64,000 nucleotides of DNA from Ktedonobacteraceae bacterium (GCA_035653615.1 DASRBN010000035.1:265307-329306); one strand, 5' to 3'; shown: positions 46,404 through 55,814, counted from the stretch's first letter. Notes: a model not told the origin generated them from the sequence alone. Numbers and translations are program-made.

Positions 46404-46690
46404 TGAAGCCCCTGTACTACCACGCCCTGGGTAAGGGCCGATTTCAGGCGGATATCTTTTATTGCCGTGTATTCTTCCGAGTTGTACCAGCGATTGACCT
46501 GCTCGAGACTTTCAAACTCCAGGATCAGCACTCGCTTTGGATGCCAGTTGCCTTCTATGATAGCAACCGGTTTGCCGGCGGCGAGGACTTTTCCGCCATA
46601 CTGGAGTATAGTTGGAACTACTCGCCTCTGGTATTCACGATAGCCCTCTGGATCAATAATTTCTTGCTCTGCGACGATGTAGACCGCCAT
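46400..46690 (-). CDS. DUF1330 family protein
   Basis: About 96 residues of a dimeric ferredoxin-like (alpha/beta barrel) domain: YIVAEQEIIDPEGYREYQ at the start and WYNSEEYTAIKDIRLKSAL later, both family hallmarks. Function of the family is unknown. ATG 46690 has a perfect AGGAGGT seven bases upstream; an earlier in-frame start at 46720 overlaps the amidohydrolase gene and has none. It is translationally linked to the dehydratase by a GTGA overlap. Confidence 0.88.
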   Translation of the reverse strand: MAVYIVAEQEIIDPEGYREYQRRVVPTILQYGGKVLAAGKPVAIIEGNWHPKRVLILEFESLEQVNRWYNSEEYTAIKDIRLKSALTQGVVVQGLQ

Positions 46691-46716
46691 AGGTTGTACC
46701 TCCTGTGGTTTTTCCA

Positions 46717-48126
46717 TCAAGCTTCCGCTATAGCCGCATCGTCAAGCCATGCTGGAATGCCGAGTGGGCGCTTCAACTCCGCTGGCAGCGGCGAGACATA
46801 GGGATGCTCGCGGACACGGCGCTCAAAATCATCGCGGGCCGCCTGGCGTAACTCCGCATCCGTCATAACGTCCAGACCCGCCAGCGCCAGCGCCCTTGCC
46901 GCCTGAAGCGCCCCCTTGAAACCAATACTCATGCCGTGACAGGCGGTGGCTGCCCAGGTATGCACCGCGACTCCCAGCGGCATGGTGGGCATGCCGTAAC
47001 CCATTGTGGGCACGTTCCAGCTGACATCGCCTACATCGGTCGATGCGCCCATCAAGAAGTTTTCATCGCCGAGCGGATGCGTCTCCGATGTCATGCCCTC
47101 TGGCTCAACTCCGATGTTTTGCTGGAGTTCCCTGGCAAATGCCTGCTCCTCTTCAGTATATGCCGGAATGCCGACACGTTCAAGGTGCTCTTGCATACGG
47201 GCGGCGAGAGGTGTGTTCGGCAAGAGATCGTAAAGGCCGGTATATACGAGAACTTTAGCGCTGGTTTGGGTCGCAAGGGCGGCTCCCTCGGCGACCTGTT
47301 TCACCCAGGCAGTGGTAGCTTCTACACGCGGGCGGTCGCTATCGCGGATGTAGAGGATCAGCCTGGCATAATCGGGAACGACGTTGGGGGCCATACCGGC
47401 GCTTTCATAAATATAGTGCATGCGAGCCGTAGGTTCGAGATGCTCGCGCATGAGATTGAGTCCGTGGGCGAAGAGTTCGGCGGCATGTACGGCGCTGCGT
47501 CCAAGCCAGGGGCCTCCGGCGGCATGGGCACTTTTGCCAAAGAATTCGATTTTGAGCTGATTGACGGCTGTGGATCGGTAATTACTGACCCTGGCCAGCG
47601 GACCGGGATGCCAGTGCAGCGCGACATCCAGGTCGCGGAACAGTCCCTCGCGCGCCATGTAGACCTTCGCGCCTTCGGTCTCTTCAGCGGCGCAGCCGTA
47701 GACACGAATGGTGCCGGGAATAGCGTTTTCGGCCATAACCTGTTTCAGGGCAATAGCAGCACCAACGCAACCGGCCCCCAGGAGATTGTGACCGCAGCCG
47801 TGTCCGCTACTGACGCCGTCCTTGCGCGGCTCGCGATATGGCACGGCTTCATTGCCAAGACCCGGCAAGGCATCATATTCAGCCAGGAAGCCAAGGATGG
47901 GGGTGCCGGAGCCATATTCGGCGATGAAGGCGGTGGGAACGCCGGCAGTGCCTCTGCTGGTGATCCTAAACCCGTTTTCCTGCAATACCTGCATGAGCAG
48001 CCGTGCCGACCTGACCTCCTGGAGCGAGAGTTCGGAGAACTGCCACACGTCGCTGACAATACGTTGAATGGTGGGCGTGACTTGCTCGATGGCGTGGTCA
48101 ACGCGCTCGTAGGGTACTGTTGTCAT
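46717..48126 (-). CDS. M20 family amidohydrolase (AbgB-like)
   Basis: 469 residues, metal-dependent amidohydrolase of the AbgB/p-aminobenzoyl-glutamate hydrolase branch of M20. Metal-binding signatures: GHGCGHNLLG (about 109-118), CAAEETEGAK (about 144-153), ALHWHPGP, and the late THPLGDENF with a VHTWAATACHG segment. It should hydrolyse an N-acyl or aminoacyl amide bond. The start overlaps the end of the MoaD-like gene by 29 bases, within the five-gene operon. Confidence 0.92.
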   Translation of the reverse strand: MTTVPYERVDHAIEQVTPTIQRIVSDVWQFSELSLQEVRSARLLMQVLQENGFRITSRGTAGVPTAFIAEYGSGTPILGFLAEYDALPGLGNEAVPYREPRKDGVSSGHGCGHNLLGAGCVGAAIALKQVMAENAIPGTIRVYGCAAEETEGAKVYMAREGLFRDLDVALHWHPGPLARVSNYRSTAVNQLKIEFFGKSAHAAGGPWLGRSAVHAAELFAHGLNLMREHLEPTARMHYIYESAGMAPNVVPDYARLILYIRDSDRPRVEATTAWVKQVAEGAALATQTSAKVLVYTGLYDLLPNTPLAARMQEHLERVGIPAYTEEEQAFARELQQNIGVEPEGMTSETHPLGDENFLMGASTDVGDVSWNVPTMGYGMPTMPLGVAVHTWAATACHGMSIGFKGALQAARALALAGLDVMTDAELRQAARDDFERRVREHPYVSPLPAELKRPLGIPAWLDDAAIAEA

Positions 48127-48466
48127 GAATGTACATTCCCTTCTTTAAGAAAGAGGATTCGAGCCTTTCACCAGATTCATAAACTCCGCCTGCCACAGCT
48201 ACCATGAGAGCGACATGGTCGCCATCATGAATCGCTGTAGCAGGGGTAGCATCGGGGTCCGGGCGCCTATTATTGATAAGGACACGCATGTAGGATGGCA
48301 GCTTTCCGGCTTCATCCAGCAAGTATGGACGGGCACGGGGAAACCTCTTGCTCATTTCTTCCAATAGCTGTCCAAGGGTGATGGAGGAAGCATGAAACGA
48401 TAGCTCGACGAGTGGCTGGCCGATGATGACGCGCGCCGCACCGTATATTGCAACCCTTACATGCAT
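48098..48466 (-). CDS. MoaD/ThiS-like ubiquitin-fold protein with C-terminal extension
   Basis: About 122 residues. A beta-grasp MoaD/ThiS-type domain (VRVAIYGAARVIIG, LGQLLEEMSKRFP, VLINNRRPD, DGDHVALMVAVAGG) would normally end at the GG used for sulphur transfer; here 22 further residues follow (VYESGERLESSFLKKG and on). Either the tail is removed or the protein is a non-sulphur-carrier relative. ATG 48466 after GGGGGAAC is preferred; a GTG at 48556 overlaps the amidase stop as GTGA and would add 30 residues. It sits between amidase and amidohydrolase genes. Confidence 0.78.
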   Translation of the reverse strand: MHVRVAIYGAARVIIGQPLVELSFHASSITLGQLLEEMSKRFPRARPYLLDEAGKLPSYMRVLINNRRPDPDATPATAIHDGDHVALMVAVAGGVYESGERLESSFLKKGMYIHDNSTLRAR

Positions 48467-48552
48467 GGTTCCCCCATCATTGAAATAGACGAGGCTGTTG
48501 TGTTCCTCTCTCCTGAAGGAGGAACATAACAACCAGAAAATGTTCGATTGTA

Positions 48553-49866
48553 TCACAACCCATATTGCTGGCGGACATAGCTGCCGATGCCTATGGCATC
48601 GAGTTTGTCCATGGGTACAAGCATGTTCAACTGCACGACACCGGGCAGGCGGCCAATCTCTACACCGCCGGTGATGGTACAGCGGTTGCGCACTTCAGCC
48701 GTCGTCATATGCAACACCTCGCCGGCGCGCTGGATGGCATTATCGGTGGCCTCATTGAGGGTTGGGCCGGTGCCGATGAATTGTACGGGGCCGACGCTGC
48801 GCTGCAATTGCACATGGTAGCGCTGAGCCAGGCGCTCGCCTGCTTCCAGCTCCTCCCTTGAATAAGGGCGGGTGATGAATGGCAGGTCCTCCGCCACCGG
48901 CAGCAGAATGGGACCATCTAGCGCCAGGTTCTTGATGACGTTGACGCGCACGCGGGCCTCGGCGGTAATATCGGTCGTATGCAGGCCCAATTCGCCGTCG
49001 CCCTGATTGGCATGGCAATCGCCGATATAGACGCCTCCGCCGTCGATCTTGACGGGGCAGATCAGAATGGCGCCGGGACGCACTTCGTTGGTATCGAGGT
49101 GCGCGTCGGTCTTGACGCGATTGAGCGTTTCCAATGTCATGCCATAGGGGTGACGCGCTCCGACGAGGAAATTGCCAAAGTCCCCTGCATTGTGCGAATC
49201 CGGCAGATCGGCGCTGGGCGTTGTGCCGATATTGCCGATAAATGGGCGCAGGCGAGCAAGCACGCCGGGAATGGTGTGTGGCTCAAATAACAGGATGGGA
49301 TGCTGGCGAGCATTGGGCGGCAGGGCGGCAACTTCGCGGGCGTGCTGCGCGAAGTCGTGGGCATTGGCGGCGTCAAGCGTCAGGCCGACCTGGCTATCAT
49401 GATCGAAGACGATGGTATAGCCCTCCTCGAAGCCGAACGGATTGACAACTGTACCGCATTTCACACAACGGATGCTGTTCTCACCGGTTCCCTCGACACG
49501 GCTCGCGGGCCATGCTGTGCCACAGCCCGGGCACTTTTTATCGACGAACGGATCGTCGCCGAAGGCGGCCTTGTTGGTCACCATCGTGCCGGAGGAGGTT
49601 GCCAGCGACAGCACGCGCATAGACTCGATGGTGATGGCAAGCGCATCACCCACGCGCGCTCCCTCCACGGCAACCGGGCGCGTGACTTCGTGCCCACCGC
49701 GGAACTCCGGCGTGATCATGGGTCCCCAGCAGCCAGGCGGAACGACACAGCGAATGTGGCCGCCATCCTTGATCGTCGCCGCAAATCCCAGGCTGGGTCC
49801 AATCAGTCCACCGGTATACTCATCTACAAAAACTTCATCCTTAATGTCGCTGTCCATTGTCTTCAT
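48553..49866 (-). CDS. Acetamidase/formamidase family protein
   Basis: About 437 residues of the FmdA/AmdA family, which releases ammonia from formamide, acetamide or related amides. Family features: VVPPGCWGPMITPEFRGGH-type region (conserved parts VVPPGCWGP, RGGHE) near residue 45, a zinc ribbon insertion CPGCGTAW...CVKCGT (about 112-140) and the GGGVYIGDCHANQGDGEL core (about 277-294). ATG 49866 is preceded by AAGGAG (11-base gap); two earlier in-frame starts have no site. First gene of a tightly overlapping five-gene operon. Confidence 0.92.
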   Translation of the reverse strand: MKTMDSDIKDEVFVDEYTGGLIGPSLGFAATIKDGGHIRCVVPPGCWGPMITPEFRGGHEVTRPVAVEGARVGDALAITIESMRVLSLATSSGTMVTNKAAFGDDPFVDKKCPGCGTAWPASRVEGTGENSIRCVKCGTVVNPFGFEEGYTIVFDHDSQVGLTLDAANAHDFAQHAREVAALPPNARQHPILLFEPHTIPGVLARLRPFIGNIGTTPSADLPDSHNAGDFGNFLVGARHPYGMTLETLNRVKTDAHLDTNEVRPGAILICPVKIDGGGVYIGDCHANQGDGELGLHTTDITAEARVRVNVIKNLALDGPILLPVAEDLPFITRPYSREELEAGERLAQRYHVQLQRSVGPVQFIGTGPTLNEATDNAIQRAGEVLHMTTAEVRNRCTITGGVEIGRLPGVVQLNMLVPMDKLDAIGIGSYVRQQYGL

Positions 49867-50081
49867 GAGAAGCTCTGCTCCTTTCGCCATTGTGGAGAAA
49901 CTCAAACAACGATGTCCAGGCCATAAGATAAGAGGAAGCATCAAGCAGCCAGGTTCATGGCTCCATTTTCAATACAATTATGCTATGAAAGACATGGCCC
50001 GGCTAGCCTTTCTCTGATGATACTGTACAAGAGGGGGAAGACAAAGTCAATCTCGCCTCGCTGAAGAGGTGAAAGCAGGTA

Positions 50082-52538
50082 TTGACCTCGCCCACCTGGT
50101 ATCTGTACAATGCAGTCATATCTTTTTATGGCATGACCGGTATCCAGGAAGGCAAGTATTGTATGGTTCCACATGACGATTTTACCCCTCATGGTTACCT
50201 CGACAACCCCTATCATGCGTGGAAACTTAATCCGAGTGGGGTTTTGCGTTCGCTACCACCACTTGGCATGGGCTGGCATGTACCTAATCTTGGTAGTTAT
50301 GTCAACAACCAGTTCCAATATACCTCTCACCTCACGATTGGCCTGAAGATATACGATATGGTGCTTGTGACACCGGAAGACTTTCGGCGGTATAAATGCA
50401 CGATTACCAGCCACCTGCATACGAAAAACCGCTTTGAGTATAGCTGCCACGTGCCAATGTTCCATCTTACACTGACAGCGCGCTATTTTCTTGTCAGCGA
50501 GCATGCGCTGGGATGCGTACTCAACCTGGCAACGAGCGCGGATTTGCCACTGCCCGTTACCTGTTACCTTATTCATGCGCATACGCATAATCCTGCTACC
50601 AGCCGGCTGTGGGAACATGGGCTTTACGCGCTGGAAAATCGGCAGGTTGGCTGTGGTATGCTTGGTCTGGCGAGCGAGGGCGATGTTTTTATCCATGGAG
50701 CGCGGGCCGCGGGCGATACGCCGATTACGTGGGGAGGGATGGCGTATGTCGTTTCACTTGAGGATGTCTCGGCATGGGCACGTGGTGTAGCTGTACCCAC
50801 GCCGAATATTACGCAGCGACAGCAGGATACCGGCTGGCAGGTGCGGACTCTGGCCTTGCCCTGTACCTTGACGTTAGCAGAGCGATCATCGAGCTGTGTG
50901 CTGAATGCTGTCCTGGCACGCGGCGTTTCGCAGGATTCGGCCTACAAGCATTGGGAAGATGGCCTTGAAGAGATCGCGCTTGCCGAGGCCGGGCATCGCG
51001 AAGACGATGAAGCCTTCTGGCAGAACGCGCCTCAACTGAGCGGCGACTGGCCTGCCCACTGGAAGCGTGGATTTGTCTACGATCTAGAGACGCTGCGCAT
51101 GACCATTCGACCGCCCGCCGGTATCATCCCGACACCCTGGGATGGCATGCAAATTCAGGCCCCGCGCACAGTGCTTGCGGAGGCTGCCATGGATACCCTT
51201 TTCCTGAGCTATGCCGACCCTGCATTGGCTGCTGAAGTCATCCTGGGCCATTTCGAGTCTTCGCCACGGCCCAATTTACCATGTATGCGCGAGGATGGCA
51301 GCTACAATATGGTGGCCGATGATGGGCAAATCTGTGGTACCGCGCCGGAATGGGGTTATCCTTTGTGGTGCTGCGACCAGCTCTTCCGGCACACGGGCGA
51401 CCTGAACTGGCTGCGTCGTCTCTACTCGCTAGCAGTGGCGTATATTCGATGGTGGCTCGATGCGCGTCGCGATGCCGAGGGCTGGATGGTCTATGCCTGT
51501 TCGTGGGAGAGCGGCCAGGATGTGTCAAGCCGTTTCGGGCCGCAACAGACGGGCGGGACGATCATCGAACACGTGCGACCGGTTGATCTTCAGGCGAGCA
51601 TGGCTTTGAGCGCGACTATTCTGGCACGTTGGGCGACATTACTTACCAATGCCGCCATGACAGGGGATGCGCAGATTCCAGAGGGGGAAGTAGCAGGCGA
51701 GCAGGAAGTCTATTCCTACGCGCAGGACGCGGCAGAATGGCAAAGGATCGCAGATGAATTTACGGTGAAGACGCGCCAGATGTGGCAGGATGGCTGGTTT
51801 CGCGACTATGATTCGGTGACGGGCGAGTGGTCAACAGAACGCGACCCGATGCACCTCGCGCCCATTTTTTGTGGAGCCGCGGGCTGGGGACAGATCGAAC
51901 AACTACGCCCGGTTCTGGCGCAAACTCGTCAGGAAGCGCGGTTCGTCGCGCCTTTTGGTTGGCCGCCGATTGTCATGACCATGATCGGCGCGGCCAGCGC
52001 CGCCGGGATGCCGGTTGAAGCTGCTGAAATGGCTTATCGCTTCATTGACAGCTCATATCGCAGCACAGATGCTCGCACACTGGACGAATATGGTAATATA
52101 CCGGGAGTCACGCGAGAGTATCGCAGAACGATTACGAGCGGTAAATGGGGCGCTATCGACTATGTGAACGCCGGTATCGAGGGCTACGGTTGGGGCGCCT
52201 TGAGCGTCGATTTGATTGCGCGCTATGTCTTGGGTTTGCGAGCGGAAGAGGCGGGCCATCTTACTGTGCAGCCGGTGTTGCCGCAGCAGCTGCGTAGAGC
52301 GGGCGCAAGCTATCGTATCGGCCCCCTGCCGTGGGGAAAGTATGTGTTGCATGTGGAGTGCAGGGTGGTGGATGAGAAGCGGTATGCATTGCGTTTGCTC
52401 TGCCAGGCTCCAGTAGGGGAAGAAGGGCAGGATGAGGGGTTAGCGGTATCTCAGCAGAAGATGGTGGAGCAGCATTGTGAATGGGAGGCCACATGGGGTG
52501 AAAGCAGGACGATTCGACTGGCTGATCTCACTTTATAG
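50082..52538 (+). CDS. Large alpha/alpha-barrel glycoside hydrolase (trehalase/GH63-like)
   Basis: 818 residues. The first 330 form a beta-rich N-terminal domain, then an (alpha/alpha)6 barrel: IPTPWDGMQIQAPRT, EWGYPLWCCDQLFRHTGD, WMVYACSWESGQD, MHLAPIFCGAA and GYGWGALSVDLIARY. The last has the glycine-rich pattern common in the GH15/37/63 clan; acidic residues in SWESGQD and EWGYP are candidate catalytic ones. It ends with a C-terminal beta segment (QPVLPQQLRRAGASYRIG). Substrate unknown. No signal peptide, so cytosolic. The first start is a TTG at 50082 with GAGGTG ten bases before it; this is less certain than the rest. Confidence 0.8.
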   Translation: MTSPTWYLYNAVISFYGMTGIQEGKYCMVPHDDFTPHGYLDNPYHAWKLNPSGVLRSLPPLGMGWHVPNLGSYVNNQFQYTSHLTIGLKIYDMVLVTPEDFRRYKCTITSHLHTKNRFEYSCHVPMFHLTLTARYFLVSEHALGCVLNLATSADLPLPVTCYLIHAHTHNPATSRLWEHGLYALENRQVGCGMLGLASEGDVFIHGARAAGDTPITWGGMAYVVSLEDVSAWARGVAVPTPNITQRQQDTGWQVRTLALPCTLTLAERSSSCVLNAVLARGVSQDSAYKHWEDGLEEIALAEAGHREDDEAFWQNAPQLSGDWPAHWKRGFVYDLETLRMTIRPPAGIIPTPWDGMQIQAPRTVLAEAAMDTLFLSYADPALAAEVILGHFESSPRPNLPCMREDGSYNMVADDGQICGTAPEWGYPLWCCDQLFRHTGDLNWLRRLYSLAVAYIRWWLDARRDAEGWMVYACSWESGQDVSSRFGPQQTGGTIIEHVRPVDLQASMALSATILARWATLLTNAAMTGDAQIPEGEVAGEQEVYSYAQDAAEWQRIADEFTVKTRQMWQDGWFRDYDSVTGEWSTERDPMHLAPIFCGAAGWGQIEQLRPVLAQTRQEARFVAPFGWPPIVMTMIGAASAAGMPVEAAEMAYRFIDSSYRSTDARTLDEYGNIPGVTREYRRTITSGKWGAIDYVNAGIEGYGWGALSVDLIARYVLGLRAEEAGHLTVQPVLPQQLRRAGASYRIGPLPWGKYVLHVECRVVDEKRYALRLLCQAPVGEEGQDEGLAVSQQKMVEQHCEWEATWGESRTIRLADLTL

Positions 52539-52634
52539 AAATTTTACAATTTAGTATTGATTTATTAGCCAGCATGCGGTATAAAGGTGGATGGAATAAT
52601 CTCGCTACTGCAAGCTTTTAAGGGGTTGTATTTC

Positions 52635-53429
52635 ATGCCGAAGCAAACAAGTAAGACAGGTACAAGTAATAGTAAGCAACGTTCTCAGAATGCTGTCTCC
52701 AAACAGAGCACCGGAAGTACTGCATCCAAACAGAATACCGGAAGTGTAACGAAGCCATCTGCCCAGGATGGCGCTAATGGGCAGTCCGCCAGGGTACAGG
52801 GCAAACCGAGTGCGCGCCGGGCAGCTCAGCAGGCCGCGAAGCAGCAGAAACAGCAGCAACTGCAACGGGATAGGCGCTCAGGGCGTATTACCCTGTTCAG
52901 TTTCGTTGGCGCCGGTATCATTATTCTCGCGGCAATCGCCGGCTTCGTGATCTATAATCAACAGAATCAGGCTTCATCAACTGAGACGGTCGTTAATTCG
53001 GCTTACCCGCCGGTAGATAATATTTACTGCGATGCTCTGGAGCAAACGGTCTACCATATTCATGCTCATTTGTCGATTTACATCAATGGCTCGCTCAGCC
53101 CGATTCCGGCAAATATGGGCATTGCTTCTGATGGTTCTTGCTACTACTGGCTGCATACGCACGACACAACCGGAGTCATTCATATCGAGTCCCCCACGCA
53201 GAAAGATTATACGCTGGGGAATTTCTTCGATGAATGGTCTACGCACTTTTCGTCCCTGGGGTTCCCCACACAGCTGGCCTCGACGAACGGCTGGCAAGTC
53301 TGGGTCAATGGGAAGCCATATTCGGGGGATTTCCGCAATATCACACTGACCGCGCACGAACTGATTACCCTGGCATACAACAGTCCTGGTGTGAAGCCCG
53401 ACACGGTCTATGCCTGGAATGGACTGTAG
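52635..53429 (+). CDS. Membrane-anchored extracytoplasmic protein
   Basis: About 264 residues. The N-terminal 80 are basic and low-complexity (Ser, Gln, Lys, Thr). One transmembrane segment follows (ITLFSFVGAGIIILAAIAGFVI), then an extracytoplasmic domain of about 155 residues with HIHAHLSIYINGS, YWLHTHDTTGVIHIE and the late VYAWNGL. The HIHAH and HTHD histidine clusters suggest metal binding. The start ATG 52635 has AAGGGG ten bases upstream. The stop codon lies inside a copy of the dispersed repeat. Confidence 0.75.
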   Translation: MPKQTSKTGTSNSKQRSQNAVSKQSTGSTASKQNTGSVTKPSAQDGANGQSARVQGKPSARRAAQQAAKQQKQQQLQRDRRSGRITLFSFVGAGIIILAAIAGFVIYNQQNQASSTETVVNSAYPPVDNIYCDALEQTVYHIHAHLSIYINGSLSPIPANMGIASDGSCYYWLHTHDTTGVIHIESPTQKDYTLGNFFDEWSTHFSSLGFPTQLASTNGWQVWVNGKPYSGDFRNITLTAHELITLAYNSPGVKPDTVYAWNGL

Positions 53430-53451
53430 GGACAGTGCCTGGTGCCTGTCC
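53424..53451. repeat. Dispersed repeat copy overlapping a stop codon
   Basis: CTGTAGGGACAGTGCC then TGGTGCCTGTCC, the same family as 33612-33681. The TAG stop of the membrane-anchored protein is the TAG of CTGTAG, so the repeat supplies the end of the gene. Confidence 0.75.
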
Positions 53452-53464
53452 TGGAGCCTGCAGG

Positions 53465-54388
53465 TTAGAAGCGGCAAGTCATGACAATTGCGGTCATATC
53501 GTCGGGTTTCGCGCGAATGGTATCCTGGCGTTCCTGGCGGGAGCGGAGTAGCGCTTTTTCCACTAAGCGCCGCGCGACGGTCTGGCGGGGCGCGTTGCGC
53601 AAGATGTCTTCAATCTCCGCATCGGTCAGATTATCATGGATGCCATCTGTACAGAGCAGGATACGGTCGCCGGGAATGATAGTGACCTGTTCGGCATGAA
53701 TAGTTGGGGGCGTAGGGCCACCCAGGGCCTGCGTTATACCACCGCGCAGGCGGAAGTAGCTAAATTCAAGGTCTGAGAGATCCTCGACATGCATGGCCTG
53801 GTCGATACGGTGGGCATCTTCCTCGCTCACCATCGAATTTTCTACCAGCCTGCCCAATAAGCCATCATCAACGGTCAGGCGTTTGAGAGTCTCGTGCTCG
53901 CGCAACAGGTATACGCGGCTATCGCCAACATGGGCATAGACCATTGTATACTCATTTTTCGCGCTCTGGCGGCAGAGCGCGGCAAGCGCAACGGTAGTGG
54001 CGAGGTCATCGGTTCCTGCCTGCCGCGCCCCCTCGGTGCGCACGAGATCGTCGGCTTTTTCGATCAAATGTTGCAGCAATAAACAAAAATCGGTGGTATC
54101 ACAATTTTCGAGGTAACTATCAACATTGCGGCCCTTGCGCACCTCTTGTAAAGCCTGGCGCCAGGCCTGCCGGGTAGCACGCGCGGCGGTACGCGAGGCG
54201 ATCTCACCGGCGGCACTACCACCAACGCCATCGAATACCGCGGCAAGACCGCTATTTTTTTCTATGATAAAGCTATCTTCATTGCGGTGAATATGTCGCT
54301 CGCAAGCAATGCTATAGCCTACAATTTTGAATGGTATATGTGCTTCCGTTGTACTATGCTTCCGCCGACTCGTTTTATGTTGCGACAT
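53465..54388 (-). CDS. PP2C-type Ser/Thr protein phosphatase
   Basis: 307 residues, metal-dependent (PPM) phosphatase. Metal-binding motifs: NEDSF near 37-41, FDGVGG at 52-57, VGDSRVYLL near 163-171, LLCTDGIHDNL near 255-265 and the C-terminal PDDMTAIVM. It would dephosphorylate Ser/Thr kinase substrates. The first 18 residues are a basic tail. AAGGAG lies 13 bases before ATG 54388. Confidence 0.93.
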   Translation of the reverse strand: MSQHKTSRRKHSTTEAHIPFKIVGYSIACERHIHRNEDSFIIEKNSGLAAVFDGVGGSAAGEIASRTAARATRQAWRQALQEVRKGRNVDSYLENCDTTDFCLLLQHLIEKADDLVRTEGARQAGTDDLATTVALAALCRQSAKNEYTMVYAHVGDSRVYLLREHETLKRLTVDDGLLGRLVENSMVSEEDAHRIDQAMHVEDLSDLEFSYFRLRGGITQALGGPTPPTIHAEQVTIIPGDRILLCTDGIHDNLTDAEIEDILRNAPRQTVARRLVEKALLRSRQERQDTIRAKPDDMTAIVMTCRF

Positions 54389-54428
54389 CTATGTCGAATG
54401 CTCCTTGCAGTGACCCAGCTTCACCCGT

Positions 54429-54492
54429 CCTGTAGGGACAGTGCCTGGTGCCTGTCCCGGTGTTCCCGTGGGGACAGTGCCTACCCCTACGG
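54429..54492. repeat. Dispersed repeat copy plus partial second copy
   Basis: 54429-54458 matches the family (TGTAGGGACAGTGCC...), followed by GTGGGGACAGTGCCTACCCCTACGG at about 54469-54492 (a related half). It lies in the divergent gap between the PP2C and methyltransferase genes. Confidence 0.75.
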
Positions 54493-54608
54493 AGATCAGA
54501 TGAGACATTTGTGAGCAAGTATAGCAGAAACAGAGCGGAAATGAAATGGGAAATCTCCAAAAAAATTGAAAAACTATAAGAAATGACGCTTTGTTGTAAA
54601 ATGATGGT

Positions 54609-55814
54609 ATGACAGAGACTTATAAAGAACAAATAAAACGCATCGCGTTGGACGAAGAAAAATTCGTGCGGTTGACCGTGAAGGGAAAGGCGATGCCCTG
54701 GCGGCAGGTGATCGTGCGACCGGTCATGATCAAAAGGCAGCGCCACCTGCAATTTTCGTACTTTACGGAAAAGCAGGATATTACCAGGAACTATTCCGGC
54801 GTGCAGGCCGGTGAGAAACTTGATGAAGTGCTGGCATTGCCTTTCAGCAGCATCACCGCTCAGGCCATAGATCAAATCCTGCGTGTTCACTTGAATAAAA
54901 AGGGACAGGCGGTTGTACAGGTGGAGAAAGTTGACACGCCCGGCCAGAAACCAGACCTTGCCCATGACGCGAGCAAAAAGTTGCCCCTGCCCGCGGAGCG
55001 GCCCGATGCCTTCCTGCAAGCGGTGGGCATTATGGATACACTGGGAAAAATCCGGCCCGGCATGCATGCCAAATTTTCCCAGATCAACGAGTTTCTCAAG
55101 CTGCTTGAGCATACTGAAGAACTGGATGCGTTTGAGAAGACGCCGGTCAATATCCTTGATTGTGGCTGCGGTTCGGCCTACCTCTCGTTCGCGGCCTATC
55201 ATTATCTCAATGATGTGCGTGGCATTCCGGCGCGCCTGGTAGGGATCGATGTCAATGAGACCTTGATTCAGAAAGATAACGCCGAAAGCGAGCAGTTAGG
55301 ATATACAGATGCCTGTTTCCAGAGGTCGTCGATTATCGATTACGAGCCTGACGTACCACCCGATATCGTGCTGGCCTTGCATGCCTGCGATACGGCAACG
55401 GATGAGGCGATTGCGCAGGGCATTCGCTGGCAATCGCGGCTGATTCTCTGCGCGCCTTGCTGCCACCATCATTTGCAGAAGCAGCTGCAGGCTGTGGAAC
55501 CGTTCGAGCCGGTTTTCCGGCATGGCATTCTGAAGCAGCGCATGGGCGACATCCTGACGGACGCTTTTCGAGCGCTCATCCTGCGCATGCTGGGCTACAA
55601 AACCGACGTGGTTGAATTTGTTTCGCCCGAACATACGGACAAAAATCTGATGATCCGGGCAGTCAAACGCGGGCAACAGGATACGGCGCAATTCGTCCAG
55701 GAATATATCAAGCTGAAAAACTACTGGCACGTCACGCCTTACCTGGAGACGCTGCTGGGCGATCGCTTGCCACTGGAAGCAGTTCCGCTATCCGCAGGAA
55801 ATTCTCAAACATGA
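54609..55814 (+). CDS. SAM-dependent methyltransferase (GSTCD/Methyltransf_32-like)
   Basis: 401 residues. An N-terminal domain of about 150 residues precedes a Rossmann methyltransferase: ILDCGCGSAYLSFA (motif I, about 182-195), GIDVNETLI (motif II), ALHACDTATDEA and CAPCCHHH (motif post-I/IV). The CAPCCHHH stretch is characteristic of the family of eukaryotic GSTCD-like and Trm13-like proteins, so an RNA target is plausible but unproven. The ribosome site is weak. The 3' end overlaps the convergent amidotransferase gene by 83 bases. Confidence 0.82.
   Translation: MTETYKEQIKRIALDEEKFVRLTVKGKAMPWRQVIVRPVMIKRQRHLQFSYFTEKQDITRNYSGVQAGEKLDEVLALPFSSITAQAIDQILRVHLNKKGQAVVQVEKVDTPGQKPDLAHDASKKLPLPAERPDAFLQAVGIMDTLGKIRPGMHAKFSQINEFLKLLEHTEELDAFEKTPVNILDCGCGSAYLSFAAYHYLNDVRGIPARLVGIDVNETLIQKDNAESEQLGYTDACFQRSSIIDYEPDVPPDIVLALHACDTATDEAIAQGIRWQSRLILCAPCCHHHLQKQLQAVEPFEPVFRHGILKQRMGDILTDAFRALILRMLGYKTDVVEFVSPEHTDKNLMIRAVKRGQQDTAQFVQEYIKLKNYWHVTPYLETLLGDRLPLEAVPLSAGNSQT

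Noticed and set aside
46936..48207. Long open frame of about 423 codons on the plus strand
   Set aside because: It lies wholly opposite the M20 amidohydrolase and MoaD-like genes, whose motifs and operon overlaps are clear; its product has no recognisable domain. It is a shadow frame.
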